NCBI GenBank assembly: GCA_021839985.1
Contig: JAKBZO010000006.1
Span: 1 to 33,636, forward strand
Direction: 5' to 3'
Origin: a bacterium
GTDB lineage: Bacteria > Patescibacteriota > Minisyncoccia > Phycocordibacterales > SBAW01
Length of the DNA stretch: 33,636 bases
In this document: positions 14,955 to 21,208 of the stretch, piece after piece
Position numbering within the stretch: the stretch's first letter is position 1
Layout: each line of letters opens with the position of its first letter
Notes under the pieces: generated by a model
What the model saw: only the letters and a program-made list of their open reading frames with translations
What the model was told of the DNA's origin: nothing
Databases searched by the model: none
Translations under genes and position numbers: made by a program

Positions 14955-16478
14955 TCAGAGCACGTCGCCGGCGTAGTCGGCAAGCCGCGAGCGCTCGCCG
15001 CGCTGGAGCGTGATGTGACCCCCATGCGCCCAGCCCTTGAAGCGATCGACTACATACGTTAGGCCCGATGAGCCTTCGGTGAGGTACGGCGTGTCGATCT
15101 GTCCCAAGTTGCCGAGGCAGACCACCTTGGTGCCGGGACCGGCGCGGGTGATCAGCGTCTTCATCTGCTTCGGAGTCAGGTTCTGGGACTCGTCGATGAT
15201 GAGGAACTTGTTGAGGAAGGTGCGGCCGCGCATGAAGTTGAGCGACTTGATCTTGATGCGGCTGCGGATCAGTTCCTTCTTCACGTTCAGTGGATACGTC
15301 TTGTCGTCCGTCTTCACCTTCCCATGCTGTTCAGCAACGCTCCGCTGCTCAGACCTTACAAGACAACCCGCGATCACTTCAATATTGTCATCGAACGCCC
15401 CCATCCACGGTGTCATCTTCTCTTCTTCCGAGCCGGGCAGGAAGCCGATATCTTCGCCGACGGGCACCGTCACTCGCGTAACGATTATCTCCGAGTATCG
15501 ACCAGCTTCAACCGCTTGCGCAACAGCTGCCGCCAACGTTATAAGTGTCTTGCCCGTACCCGCTTGCCCGAGCAACGTGACGAAGTCGATCTCCGGATCC
15601 ATCAGCAGGTTGAGGGCAAAGTTTTGCTCGCGATTACGAGCCACGATGCCGGAGACAGCATTCTTGGCGTGGCCGTAGTCCACGATCGTCGACAGCGTCG
15701 CTTTCTTGTCATCGCGTTTGCGCACGATGGCATAGAAAGCTTTTCCGCCGCCACCTCGTGCTTCAAGATAGACGAACTCGTTGACGAACATGCTGGCACG
15801 AGGCGGGCACTGAACCTGATACCAGGTCCGGTCCTTTTCCTTCCACGACTTCATGTTCTTGCCATGCGTGTCCCAGAAGTCGGGCTGCAGTTCCGTGAAG
15901 CCCGCGTACAGCAAGTCAGTGTCCTCGAGCACCTTGTCGTTGAAGTAGTCTTGCGACTGCAAACCGAGGGCTCGAGCCTTGATGCGCATGTTGATGTCCT
16001 TGGACACCAAAATGACCTGATGCTTCGTAAACTTTTCGGACAAGTGCTTGACCACCGCAATGATCTGATTGTCCGCCTTCGCGGTCGGCAGTGAAGCAGG
16101 CAGCTCGCTATCGGCCGCATCGGTTTGCAGGAATAGCCGCCCCGTAGCGAGTCCGCCGGAGAGCTTCGTCAGGCCGATCCCATCCTTGATGTCACACTCG
16201 CAGCCGGACACGAGTTCATCGATGATGCGACTGGTCTGGCGTGCGTTGCGTTCGACCTCCGACGAACCTTTCTTGTGCGCGTCGAGTTCTTCGAGCGTCA
16301 TCATGGGAACGAACACGTCATGTTCCTCGAAGCGGTAAATGCTCGTCGGATCATGCATGAATACATTGGTATCGATCACGAAGATCTTCGGCCCCGACAC
16401 TCCCGCACGCTCCATGAGTCTGGAAACAATGCGAGAAGGCTTCGGAGCAGCGGTTTTACTAGCGCGTATCTTGTTCAC
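14955..16478 (-). CDS. phoH: PhoH-family ATPase with N-terminal PIN ribonuclease domain
   Basis: The protein has 507 aa. The N-terminal PIN domain (about residues 30-190) shows 'FVIDTNVFMHDP' and later acidic residues as in 'LVSKDINMRIKA'. The C-terminal PhoH domain carries Walker A 'LGQAGTGKTLITLAAA', Walker B 'FLIIDESQNLTPKQMK' and 'NLGQIDTPYL'. PIN-PhoH (PhoH2-type) proteins are associated with RNA unwinding and cleavage. The start is GTG 16478, 8 nt after an AAGGAG Shine-Dalgarno. A terminator lies just downstream (14882-14929). It sits alone on the minus strand, downstream of hpf. Confidence 0.93.
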   Translation of the reverse strand: MNKIRASKTAAPKPSRIVSRLMERAGVSGPKIFVIDTNVFMHDPTSIYRFEEHDVFVPMMTLEELDAHKKGSSEVERNARQTSRIIDELVSGCECDIKDGIGLTKLSGGLATGRLFLQTDAADSELPASLPTAKADNQIIAVVKHLSEKFTKHQVILVSKDINMRIKARALGLQSQDYFNDKVLEDTDLLYAGFTELQPDFWDTHGKNMKSWKEKDRTWYQVQCPPRASMFVNEFVYLEARGGGGKAFYAIVRKRDDKKATLSTIVDYGHAKNAVSGIVARNREQNFALNLLMDPEIDFVTLLGQAGTGKTLITLAAAVAQAVEAGRYSEIIVTRVTVPVGEDIGFLPGSEEEKMTPWMGAFDDNIEVIAGCLVRSEQRSVAEQHGKVKTDDKTYPLNVKKELIRSRIKIKSLNFMRGRTFLNKFLIIDESQNLTPKQMKTLITRAGPGTKVVCLGNLGQIDTPYLTEGSSGLTYVVDRFKGWAHGGHITLQRGERSRLADYAGDVL

Positions 16479-16562
16479 GGATCGCTCCTTGTGAAAATGT
16501 ACATATATTAAGGATCATACGAACGATGATCCACCCGCAGTAGGTATACCACGATTTCCAAA

Positions 16563-16605
16563 AGCGACAAAGGGCACGGACTTCGTCCGCGCCCTTTGTC
16601 GCTTG
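16563..16605 (-). terminator. Intrinsic terminator after hpf
   Basis: AAGCGACAAAGGGC pairs with GCCCTTTGTCGCTT, with an inner GGAC-TTC-GTCC hairpin. On the minus strand it ends in TTTT. It lies 17 nt after the hpf stop. Confidence 0.85.
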
Positions 16606-16621
16606 TCACGGTATTAAAATA

Positions 16622-16975
16622 TTAAAACCCTCTGAAAAGACTCTTGATCTTCCCAGCACCTACCTTCCAGAGACGCATCTTCCTATCTTTCGCATGCGAC
16701 AGCTCACGATTGAGTTCGCCGGTTGCCAGATCGATCGCCTCATGAAGCGTCGAGCCGTTGGACTGCGCGCGATAGGTTTGCGCGCCGCGAGCACATACGA
16801 GCTCGGCGCGATACTTCGGTCCTGCAGCACCCGACTCGAACTCAAGCCGCACATCAAGTTTGGTCGCGGTGTCGTTCTGCAAGAATTTCTCAACATGCAG
16901 ACTCACCTGCTTCTCGACATACGCGTGCGTTTCCGGAGTGAGTTCGATGCCCTTGCCCGTCAGATTGTAGTTCAT
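16622..16975 (-). CDS. hpf: Ribosome hibernation promoting factor, short form
   Basis: This 117-aa S30AE-family protein binds the 30S decoding region in stationary phase. Visible features are the start 'MNYNLTGKGIELTPETHAYVEKQ', the central 'DVRLEFESG', and 'NGSTLHEAIDLATGELNREL'. The C-terminal dimerisation domain of long HPF is absent. It ends with a short basic tail (KIKSLFRGF). A terminator follows directly, so it is probably monocistronic. YfiA-type activity cannot be distinguished from HPF-type by sequence alone. Confidence 0.9.
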   Translation of the reverse strand: MNYNLTGKGIELTPETHAYVEKQVSLHVEKFLQNDTATKLDVRLEFESGAAGPKYRAELVCARGAQTYRAQSNGSTLHEAIDLATGELNRELSHAKDRKMRLWKVGAGKIKSLFRGF

Positions 16976-17009
16976 AAGTACGACGTTATTACTAAATGAT
17001 GTATTTTTA

Positions 17010-17594
17010 TTATACCTCGCGCGCAGCCTTGAGCATCTGCCCCCACCACAGGAGCTGCGTCAGCATACCTTCTGCGACCTTAGTGTATTGATCGAGCGCG
17101 CCGTCCTTAAGCACGCCCTTCTCATCGCAAAGCAGCCAGGGGTTCGGGATATTCACCCCGGCGCGTATCGGCACCATCTGCAATTCGATCGACACCAAGC
17201 GCAACTGCTCAACACTACGCGCGCCACCCACGCCGCCATACGATACGAACGAGACGGGCTTCTTGTTCCATTCTGCATACACGGAGTCGAGCGCATTCTT
17301 GAGCACGGCCGGATAGCCATGGTCATATTCCGGTGCGACGATGATGAACGCGTCTGCTTCGCGGATCTTCGCCGCCCACGCGCGTACTACTTCATTGCCA
17401 TACGCGCCGTCCACCACATGCGACGGCAAAACCGACTGATCAAAGAATGGCATCGGATAGTCGCGCAGGTCGAGTACTTCAACCGCGGTATCGTCCAACT
17501 GCGCCTCAGAACAAACGCGAGCGAGCCACGGAGCTACCTGCTCGCTGAAGCGGCCGGGTCGCGTACTTCCAAGAATGATCTTAATGTTGAGCAT
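17010..17594 (-). CDS. NADPH-dependent FMN reductase (flavodoxin-like)
   Basis: The protein has 194 aa from ATG 17594 (MLNIKIILGSTRPGRF). The track start at 17633 is an upstream extension through the promoter. The flavin-binding 'GSTRPGRFSEQVAPWL' loop, 'PEYDHGYPAVLKNALD', and 'SYGGVGGARSVEQLR' match the NADPH-dependent FMN reductase / azoreductase family. It reduces flavin or quinone-like substrates with NAD(P)H; the substrate is unknown. It is divergent from the PEBP gene, with 98 nt between starts. Confidence 0.9.
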   Translation of the reverse strand: MLNIKIILGSTRPGRFSEQVAPWLARVCSEAQLDDTAVEVLDLRDYPMPFFDQSVLPSHVVDGAYGNEVVRAWAAKIREADAFIIVAPEYDHGYPAVLKNALDSVYAEWNKKPVSFVSYGGVGGARSVEQLRLVSIELQMVPIRAGVNIPNPWLLCDEKGVLKDGALDQYTKVAEGMLTQLLWWGQMLKAAREV

Positions 17595-17692
17595 GGCGGC
17601 AGGATCTATACTACTAGTATACACCAGCGACATTGGTGGCCGCGCGCAGCGGTTGATATAGTATCAGTAGTATCAGGAGGTCAACAACAAAC
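17595..17692. promoter_or_regulatory. Divergent promoter region between FMN reductase and PEBP genes
   Basis: On the plus strand TTGGTG (17633-17638), an 18-bp spacer and TATAGT (17657-17662) form a plausible promoter, and AGGAGG (17675-17680) is the Shine-Dalgarno for the PEBP gene. On the minus strand TATAGA lies 10 nt before the reductase ATG, overlapping a small dyad TATACT-ACT-AGTATA that could be an operator. Confidence 0.5.
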
Positions 17693-18136
17693 ATGCTCAC
17701 CATTACCAGCAGTGCCTTTGCACACAACGCGCTCATTCCACCGCAGTACACCTGCGACGGCGCCGACATCATTCCACCGCTCTCGTTCGCGGACATCCCC
17801 GCAGACGCGCGATCGCTCGTGCTTATCATGGACGATCCTGACGCGCCTCGCGGTATCTGGGATCACTGGGTCGTCTTCAACATTCCTCCGCAAACGGCCG
17901 GCGTCGAAGAAGGGCGCGCGCCTCACGGCACCGCTGGTATCGGCACTTCAGGACAGAGCACGTACATGGGCCCCTGCCCCGGCGTAGGCGAACACCACTA
18001 CGTCTTTACGCTCTACGCGCTCGACACAGATCTCTCGCTTCCTGCAGGAGTTACCAAAAATGAAGTTCTCGCAGCACTTCACGGACATGTTCTTGAACAG
18101 GCAACACTCATCGGCCGCTTTGCTCGAAAGCGCTAG
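17693..18136 (+). CDS. YbhB/YbcL-type phosphatidylethanolamine-binding (PEBP) family protein
   Basis: The protein has 147 aa. It shows the PEBP ligand-site signatures 'PPQYTCDGADIIPPLSF', 'LIMDDPDAPRGIWDHWVVFNIPP' and 'YMGPCPGVGEHHYVFTLYALD'. The length fits the bacterial YbhB group. The family resembles Raf-kinase inhibitor proteins, but the bacterial role is unclear. No signal peptide is present. The start is supported by AGGAGG 12 nt upstream. It is divergent from the FMN reductase and convergent with a small frameshifted gene. Confidence 0.92.
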   Translation: MLTITSSAFAHNALIPPQYTCDGADIIPPLSFADIPADARSLVLIMDDPDAPRGIWDHWVVFNIPPQTAGVEEGRAPHGTAGIGTSGQSTYMGPCPGVGEHHYVFTLYALDTDLSLPAGVTKNEVLAALHGHVLEQATLIGRFARKR

Positions 18137-18164
18137 CGACAGCGGTTCCTCGCAGAGCTCAGAC

Positions 18165-18190
18165 AAAAAATGCCCCAGCATGTGCTGGGG
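18165..18190 (-). terminator. Intrinsic terminator for the small minus-strand gene
   Basis: CCCCAGCA-TG-TGCTGGGG is followed on the minus strand by a run of six T. It lies 20 nt after the stop of the 18211-18484 gene and may also slow plus-strand transcription from the PEBP gene. Confidence 0.8.
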
Positions 18191-18210
18191 ACTTGTAAAT
18201 CATATACCGA

Positions 18211-18484
18211 TCAGATCGCCGGCGGGTATTGTTCTTTGCGCGCCTCGACGAGTAACGCTTCGATGGCAAGGCATGTCCCGGCGAGGAGCGCCGGATGGTT
18301 CTTGTGAAAGCGCAGCGGGTTGATCTGCTGGCGCTCGGTCGTCCCCTCGTCCTTCATGCCGGTCTCTTCGAGGAACGACTCCCAGATAATCGACAGTCGG
18401 CCTTTGAGCAATTGGTGCATGTCCACCTGACTGGGACCCGTCGTCCACGAACGCCTTTTCTATTTCCGCAGCCGTCATAAGCAT
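18211..18484 (-). CDS. Small hypothetical protein, frameshifted
   Basis: Two track ORFs are parts of one gene. The start MLMTAAEIEKAFVDDG at 18484 has a GAGGAG Shine-Dalgarno, but its frame then becomes Arg/Pro/Gly-rich and unnatural. The other frame, VDMHQLLKGRLSIIWESFLEETG..., reads like real protein to its stop at 18211. Removing one G from the GGG around 18435 joins them into an approximately 90-aa protein. It is unknown whether this is a natural mutation, a sequencing error or regulated frameshifting. The product is soluble and of unrecognised family; a terminator with six T follows, supporting a real gene. Confidence 0.55.
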
Positions 18485-18616
18485 GATGCCTACTCCTCTT
18501 GTGATTGATCGATCATCCGAAATACGATCCGAATGAGTACGTGCTTACAAGTTTTTAGCATGCCCGATACACCGCGTCAACACGCACCCATCAGCTCAAT
18601 TCAAGAACCAAAAAAG

Positions 18617-18642
18617 AGCCGCCCAACGTACGTTGGGCGGCT
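18617..18642 (-). terminator. Intrinsic terminator after the 87-aa gene
   Basis: The perfect 26-nt palindrome AGCCGCCCAACGTACGTTGG... is followed on the minus strand by CTTTTTT. It lies 15 nt after the stop. Confidence 0.85.
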
Positions 18643-18657
18643 GCCGATCCGGCCATC

Positions 18658-18921
18658 TCACATCTCAAACACCAGTATGGCGTCAAGGATGCGGACGATA
18701 TTTTCTCCATCCTTCAAACCGCACAGCTCGTATGAAAAAGGCATGAAGTTAAAGCTTTTCCCGGAATACCGTCGAAGCACTTCGGCGTACATCTCAGCAA
18801 GCACGACTTCCGGCCTCATTCCACCATGAGCGCACGCATCTTCCAATCTCAACTTCAACGTCAGCGGCGATTCCTTTACGACAGAGATCGAACCACCAGG
18901 CACTTCTCGAGTAGAGTCCAT
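18658..18921 (-). CDS. Small hypothetical protein (87 aa)
   Basis: The start is set at ATG 18921 (MDSTREVPGG), 6 nt after GGAG. The track version starts 69 nt further up and would add a signal-like hydrophobic segment, so a secreted form cannot be fully excluded. The protein is mixed alpha/beta, with 'SPLTLKLRLEDACAHGG', 'VVLAEMYAEVLRRYSG' and a hydrophobic end 'ENIVRILDAILVFEM'. No family is recognised. It is followed by a strong terminator and stands alone on the minus strand. Confidence 0.6.
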   Translation of the reverse strand: MDSTREVPGGSISVVKESPLTLKLRLEDACAHGGMRPEVVLAEMYAEVLRRYSGKSFNFMPFSYELCGLKDGENIVRILDAILVFEM

Positions 18922-19074
18922 GTCAGTCTCCAAAGAACATGTTGCTTGTACCATACCACACACCACGAGCAGAAACGATAGCAAATGCACAACTGGCGCC
19001 GCGTCACCTTTTTGTGCGCGGCAGTGTTTGAATAGATAAAGTAATCATCACGCACTATGACATACAGCCTGTAA

Positions 19075-19113
19075 GCCGAGGAGACCGACTCTCAAGAGAT
19101 CCGGTCTCCTCGG
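19075..19113. repeat. Near-perfect palindrome upstream of dgkA
   Basis: GCCGAGGAGACCG pairs with CGGTCTCCTCGGC, with an inner TCTC-AA-GAGA. No T-tract follows on either strand. It lies upstream of the dgkA promoter, in a gap with no upstream gene pointing at it; an operator or an RNA hairpin is possible. Confidence 0.7.
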
Positions 19114-19131
19114 CGCAGCAAGCGGAACATC

Positions 19132-19140
19132 TGCTATGCT
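19132..19140 (+). promoter_or_regulatory. dgkA extended -10, leaderless
   Basis: TGCTATGCT is an extended -10 box that ends exactly 6 nt before the ATG at 19147. Confidence 0.55.
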
Positions 19141-19146
19141 TGAAGT

Positions 19147-19539
19147 ATGAACGGCCAGTCGAATACAAATACAGCAGAAGAAAGTTTTTCGCTCGTGAAG
19201 CACGCGAAGAGTTTCGTGCACGCGGGACGCGGCGTAAAAGTGGTGCTAAAAACGACACACAATGCATGGGTGCAGATCTGTATATTCATCGCAGCAGTAG
19301 CGCTCGGCATCTATGTGCAGCTCGCCTATCTCGAATGGATCATGATCATCTTCGCGAGCGGTTTGGTGTTTACCGCTGAAGCATTCAACACCGCGATCGA
19401 GATCGATATCGATCTCACCTCGCCCGAATATCATCCGTTCGCGCGAGACACCAAAGATGTCGCCGCTGGCGCAGTGCTCATCGCCTCGGTCTCCGCGGCG
19501 ATCATCGGCATCATGATCTTCGCTCATCATTTGGCATAA
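19147..19539 (+). CDS. dgkA: Diacylglycerol/undecaprenol kinase family membrane protein
   Basis: This 130-aa protein has three predicted membrane helices. The family core is visible as 'FTAEAFNTAIEIDIDLTSPE' followed by 'RDTKDVAAGAVLIASVSAAIIGI', matching the ENTAIE and K-x-x-D-A-A-G-A-V pattern of DgkA kinases. In Gram-positive-like bacteria this fold phosphorylates undecaprenol, which would recycle the lipid carrier for wall synthesis and fit the murA/mre genes here. The first Glu of the usual NEA/ENTAIE motif reads Ala-Phe, a mild departure. The transcript is probably leaderless. It is convergent with the next membrane gene. Confidence 0.88.
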   Translation: MNGQSNTNTAEESFSLVKHAKSFVHAGRGVKVVLKTTHNAWVQICIFIAAVALGIYVQLAYLEWIMIIFASGLVFTAEAFNTAIEIDIDLTSPEYHPFARDTKDVAAGAVLIASVSAAIIGIMIFAHHLA

Positions 19540-19568
19540 AAAAGGCCCGGCACCTCTCGATGCCGGGC
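19538..19568 (-). terminator. Intrinsic terminator for the 190-aa membrane protein gene
   Basis: GCCCGGCA and TGCCGGGC flank an 8-nt loop. On the minus strand a run of six T follows. The hairpin starts next to the dgkA stop, so it probably acts in both directions. Confidence 0.85.
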
Positions 19569-19595
19569 AAGCTCCTTGCTGCTAAGGCGAGCATA

Positions 19596-20165
19596 TCATG
19601 TGTCGAACACATCGTCCACACTTGCGGTAAGCCAATCCTGCGAGATGCGCTTGGAAAACCACGGACTCTTGGTCGGGTCCTGCAACTTGAAGATAGCGAT
19701 CAGGTAGGCCATGAACACGAACGTTGAGATCGAAACGACGACCACGCCGCTCCAAACGCTGTGATAGTCCAGGCACATTGTCTGGAAGATGATGCAGGGC
19801 GGGGAGACGAACACCAGCACGAAGTAATCGATCGGCGGACGCTCGTCGCGATAGATGACGAACATACGTTTGTTTTTATCCGCCCAGTAGTTCAACAACT
19901 TCTCGCTGCGCCCATAGGTGATGTCGAGTAATTTTGGCGCCCAAATGCCGAAGACGATAAAGGGTCCTGCAATGCCAACCGCCGTCACCGCGATCTCATC
20001 CTCATGCGAAAAGTGGATGCCGGTCAGATAGAAGCAGTTGAACCACACCAGGACCATCAGAAACGCGATCGCCGCCGACTGCAGGACGATGTGGACTTTT
20101 TGCTCGAACGACAGCCACATACGAGCCGGGCGCCGCTTCGAAGACTCTCCCTTAATGTTTTCCAC
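19596..20165 (-). CDS. Membrane protein of unknown function (about 189 aa)
   Basis: Four hydrophobic segments are visible: 'IVLQSAAIAFLMVLVWFNCFYLTG', 'IAVTAVGIAGPFIVFGIWA', 'YFVLVFVSPPCIIFQTMCL' and 'VVVVSISTFVFMAYLIAIF' (each quoted in part). Charged loops lie between and the C-terminus is hydrophilic. The start is placed at GTG 20165, 6 nt after AAGGAG; the track start is a TTG at 20180 that lies upstream of this Shine-Dalgarno. No family is recognised. A terminator follows 28 nt after the stop. Confidence 0.65.
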   Translation of the reverse strand: MENIKGESSKRRPARMWLSFEQKVHIVLQSAAIAFLMVLVWFNCFYLTGIHFSHEDEIAVTAVGIAGPFIVFGIWAPKLLDITYGRSEKLLNYWADKNKRMFVIYRDERPPIDYFVLVFVSPPCIIFQTMCLDYHSVWSGVVVVSISTFVFMAYLIAIFKLQDPTKSPWFSKRISQDWLTASVDDVFDT

Positions 20166-20256
20166 AACCTTCTCCTTCAATTTTCATCCGCGCACGGGCG
20201 CGTAACTGGTCTGCGGAGACATTACTATATTTTTGTAGACATGTCAAACAGGAGCG

Positions 20257-20658
20257 CTACAGACTCATGTCAGCGTTTATGCTGCTGATCGACGACTGGA
20301 TAAGACTTTGTGTCCAAACATACATGAGGTAGATGATCACGACCGTCGAAGCAACCAGGAGTATCCATGCAATGAGGCCGATCTGATGTTCCTTCGGATC
20401 AGCCGAGCGGTAGTATCTTGTTCCCTGCCACTTCGAGATGCCGATGAAGACGAACAGGGGCAAGATGATGCTAAAGGCGTAGAGGCCGATCTGCGACGCA
20501 ATGTCGGTCGGCAGCGGACGCGGACGAAGGTTCGCGCCGCAATTAGGACAAAAATAATACTCCGGCATGACCGGCTGATGACACACCGGGCATGTGAGCG
20601 GTGCGGGCGCCTGTGCTCCGGCGTCACTTCCCTGCATGATATCGATACCATCACTCAT
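20257..20658 (-). CDS. Zinc-ribbon membrane protein
   Basis: This 133-aa protein starts at ATG 20658 (MSDGIDIMQGS), 6 nt after a TACAAT -10 box; the track start at 20673 is upstream of this. Near residue 25 'CPVCHQPVMPEYYFCPNCG' forms a two-CXXC zinc ribbon, followed by two membrane helices ('IGLYAFSIILPLFVFIGIS', 'LIAWILLVASTVVIIYLMYV'). The ribbon would face the cytoplasm. The function is unknown; zinc-ribbon/TM proteins of this kind are frequent and uncharacterised. It is read in the same direction as the 53-aa membrane gene upstream. Confidence 0.75.
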   Translation of the reverse strand: MSDGIDIMQGSDAGAQAPAPLTCPVCHQPVMPEYYFCPNCGANLRPRPLPTDIASQIGLYAFSIILPLFVFIGISKWQGTRYYRSADPKEHQIGLIAWILLVASTVVIIYLMYVWTQSLIQSSISSINADMSL

Positions 20659-20664
20659 GCCTGT

Positions 20665-20670
20665 ATTGTA
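20665..20670 (-). promoter_or_regulatory. -10 box of the zinc-ribbon gene, leaderless
   Basis: TACAAT on the minus strand, 6-nt spacer ACAGGC, then the ATG at 20658. This is the same geometry as murA. Confidence 0.55.
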
Positions 20671-20700
20671 CACCAGCTATCGAAGCAGGTTCGACCCCTT

Positions 20701-20862
20701 TTACTTTAGGAACCTCAAAAAGAATGCGGCACACACCAAGATAATGCCGACGTTGGCAGCAAGCCGTTCCCAAAAATGATCTCTGAAGAACAGCACATCA
20801 ACACCGACGATAACGGCAACCATACCGATAATACAAACCGTGAGCAACAGAGGTTTTGTCAT
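20701..20862 (-). CDS. Small membrane protein (53 aa), missed by the ORF track
   Basis: This ORF is below the 60-aa track cut-off. It reads MTKPLLLTVCIIGMVAVIVG and continues 'VDVLFFRDHFWERLAANVGI', ending 'AAFFLRFLK'. It has two hydrophobic helices around a charged 'FRDHFWER' turn. TATACT lies 7 nt before the ATG, giving a leaderless promoter. The balanced helices, the promoter and the tidy stop argue that it is real; the family is not identified. It is the first chromosomal gene left of the island, so before integration it would have lain about 40 bp downstream of the tRNA-Asn 3' end. Confidence 0.7.
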   Translation of the reverse strand: MTKPLLLTVCIIGMVAVIVGVDVLFFRDHFWERLAANVGIILVCAAFFLRFLK

Positions 20863-20899
20863 TATTTAAAGTATACACCCGAGCAGTTCGGACACGATC

Positions 20900-20915
20900 G
20901 CTCCGGCGGTAGGAC
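20900..20915. other. Putative left attachment site (attL), 16-bp tRNA-Asn 3'-end repeat
   Basis: GCTCCGGCGGTAGGAC is identical to 32471-32486, which is the 3' end of tRNA-Asn plus one flanking base. The two copies are in direct orientation and flank the region that carries the serine recombinase, as expected for an integrated element. Confidence 0.75.
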
Positions 20916-21062
20916 CGTGGGTACACTTTTCTCCCTCGACTAAACACTCGCCGTCGCTCGTGTTTGTCTGGGCACCGCCTCGCTCCCACATCTGCTGATG
21001 TGGGGCCCGCTCCGGCGTTCGAGTCCTACACGGGAAGTGCACCGCACTTCCCTCGCCGGAGC
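20916..21062. other. Structured left end of the island with tRNA-like fragments
   Basis: No gene is seen here. Hairpins include AAACAC/GTGTTT, CCCACATC-tgct-GATGTGGG and GGAAGTGC-acc-GCACTTCC, enclosed by GCTCCGGCG (21009-21017) and CGCCGGAGC (21054-21062). TTCGAGTCCTAC (21018-21029), a T-arm-like word, and the acceptor-like CGCCGGAGCA occur in the orientation opposite to attL. On the minus strand 'GAGCGAGGCGGTGCCC' resembles the core of hairpin element copy C. Confidence 0.5.
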
Positions 21063-21101
21063 ATATGAAAAGACCGCCGTGATGGCGGTCTTTTCATATG
21101 C
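21061..21101. terminator. Bidirectional terminator-like hairpin after the DUF262 gene
   Basis: GCATATGAAAAGACCGCC-gtgat and its exact complement form a perfect 18-bp stem with A4/T4 inside the arms. It lies downstream of the minus-strand DUF262 gene. Confidence 0.75.
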
Positions 21102-21208
21102 TCCGTACTCGGGTCGTCAACTTTAGGACTTCAACCCCCACAAGGGTTTTTGAGCAATTTCAATATAACATGCAGGACAGGGATGGGTCAGATTAGGTTG
21201 TTATCCAC

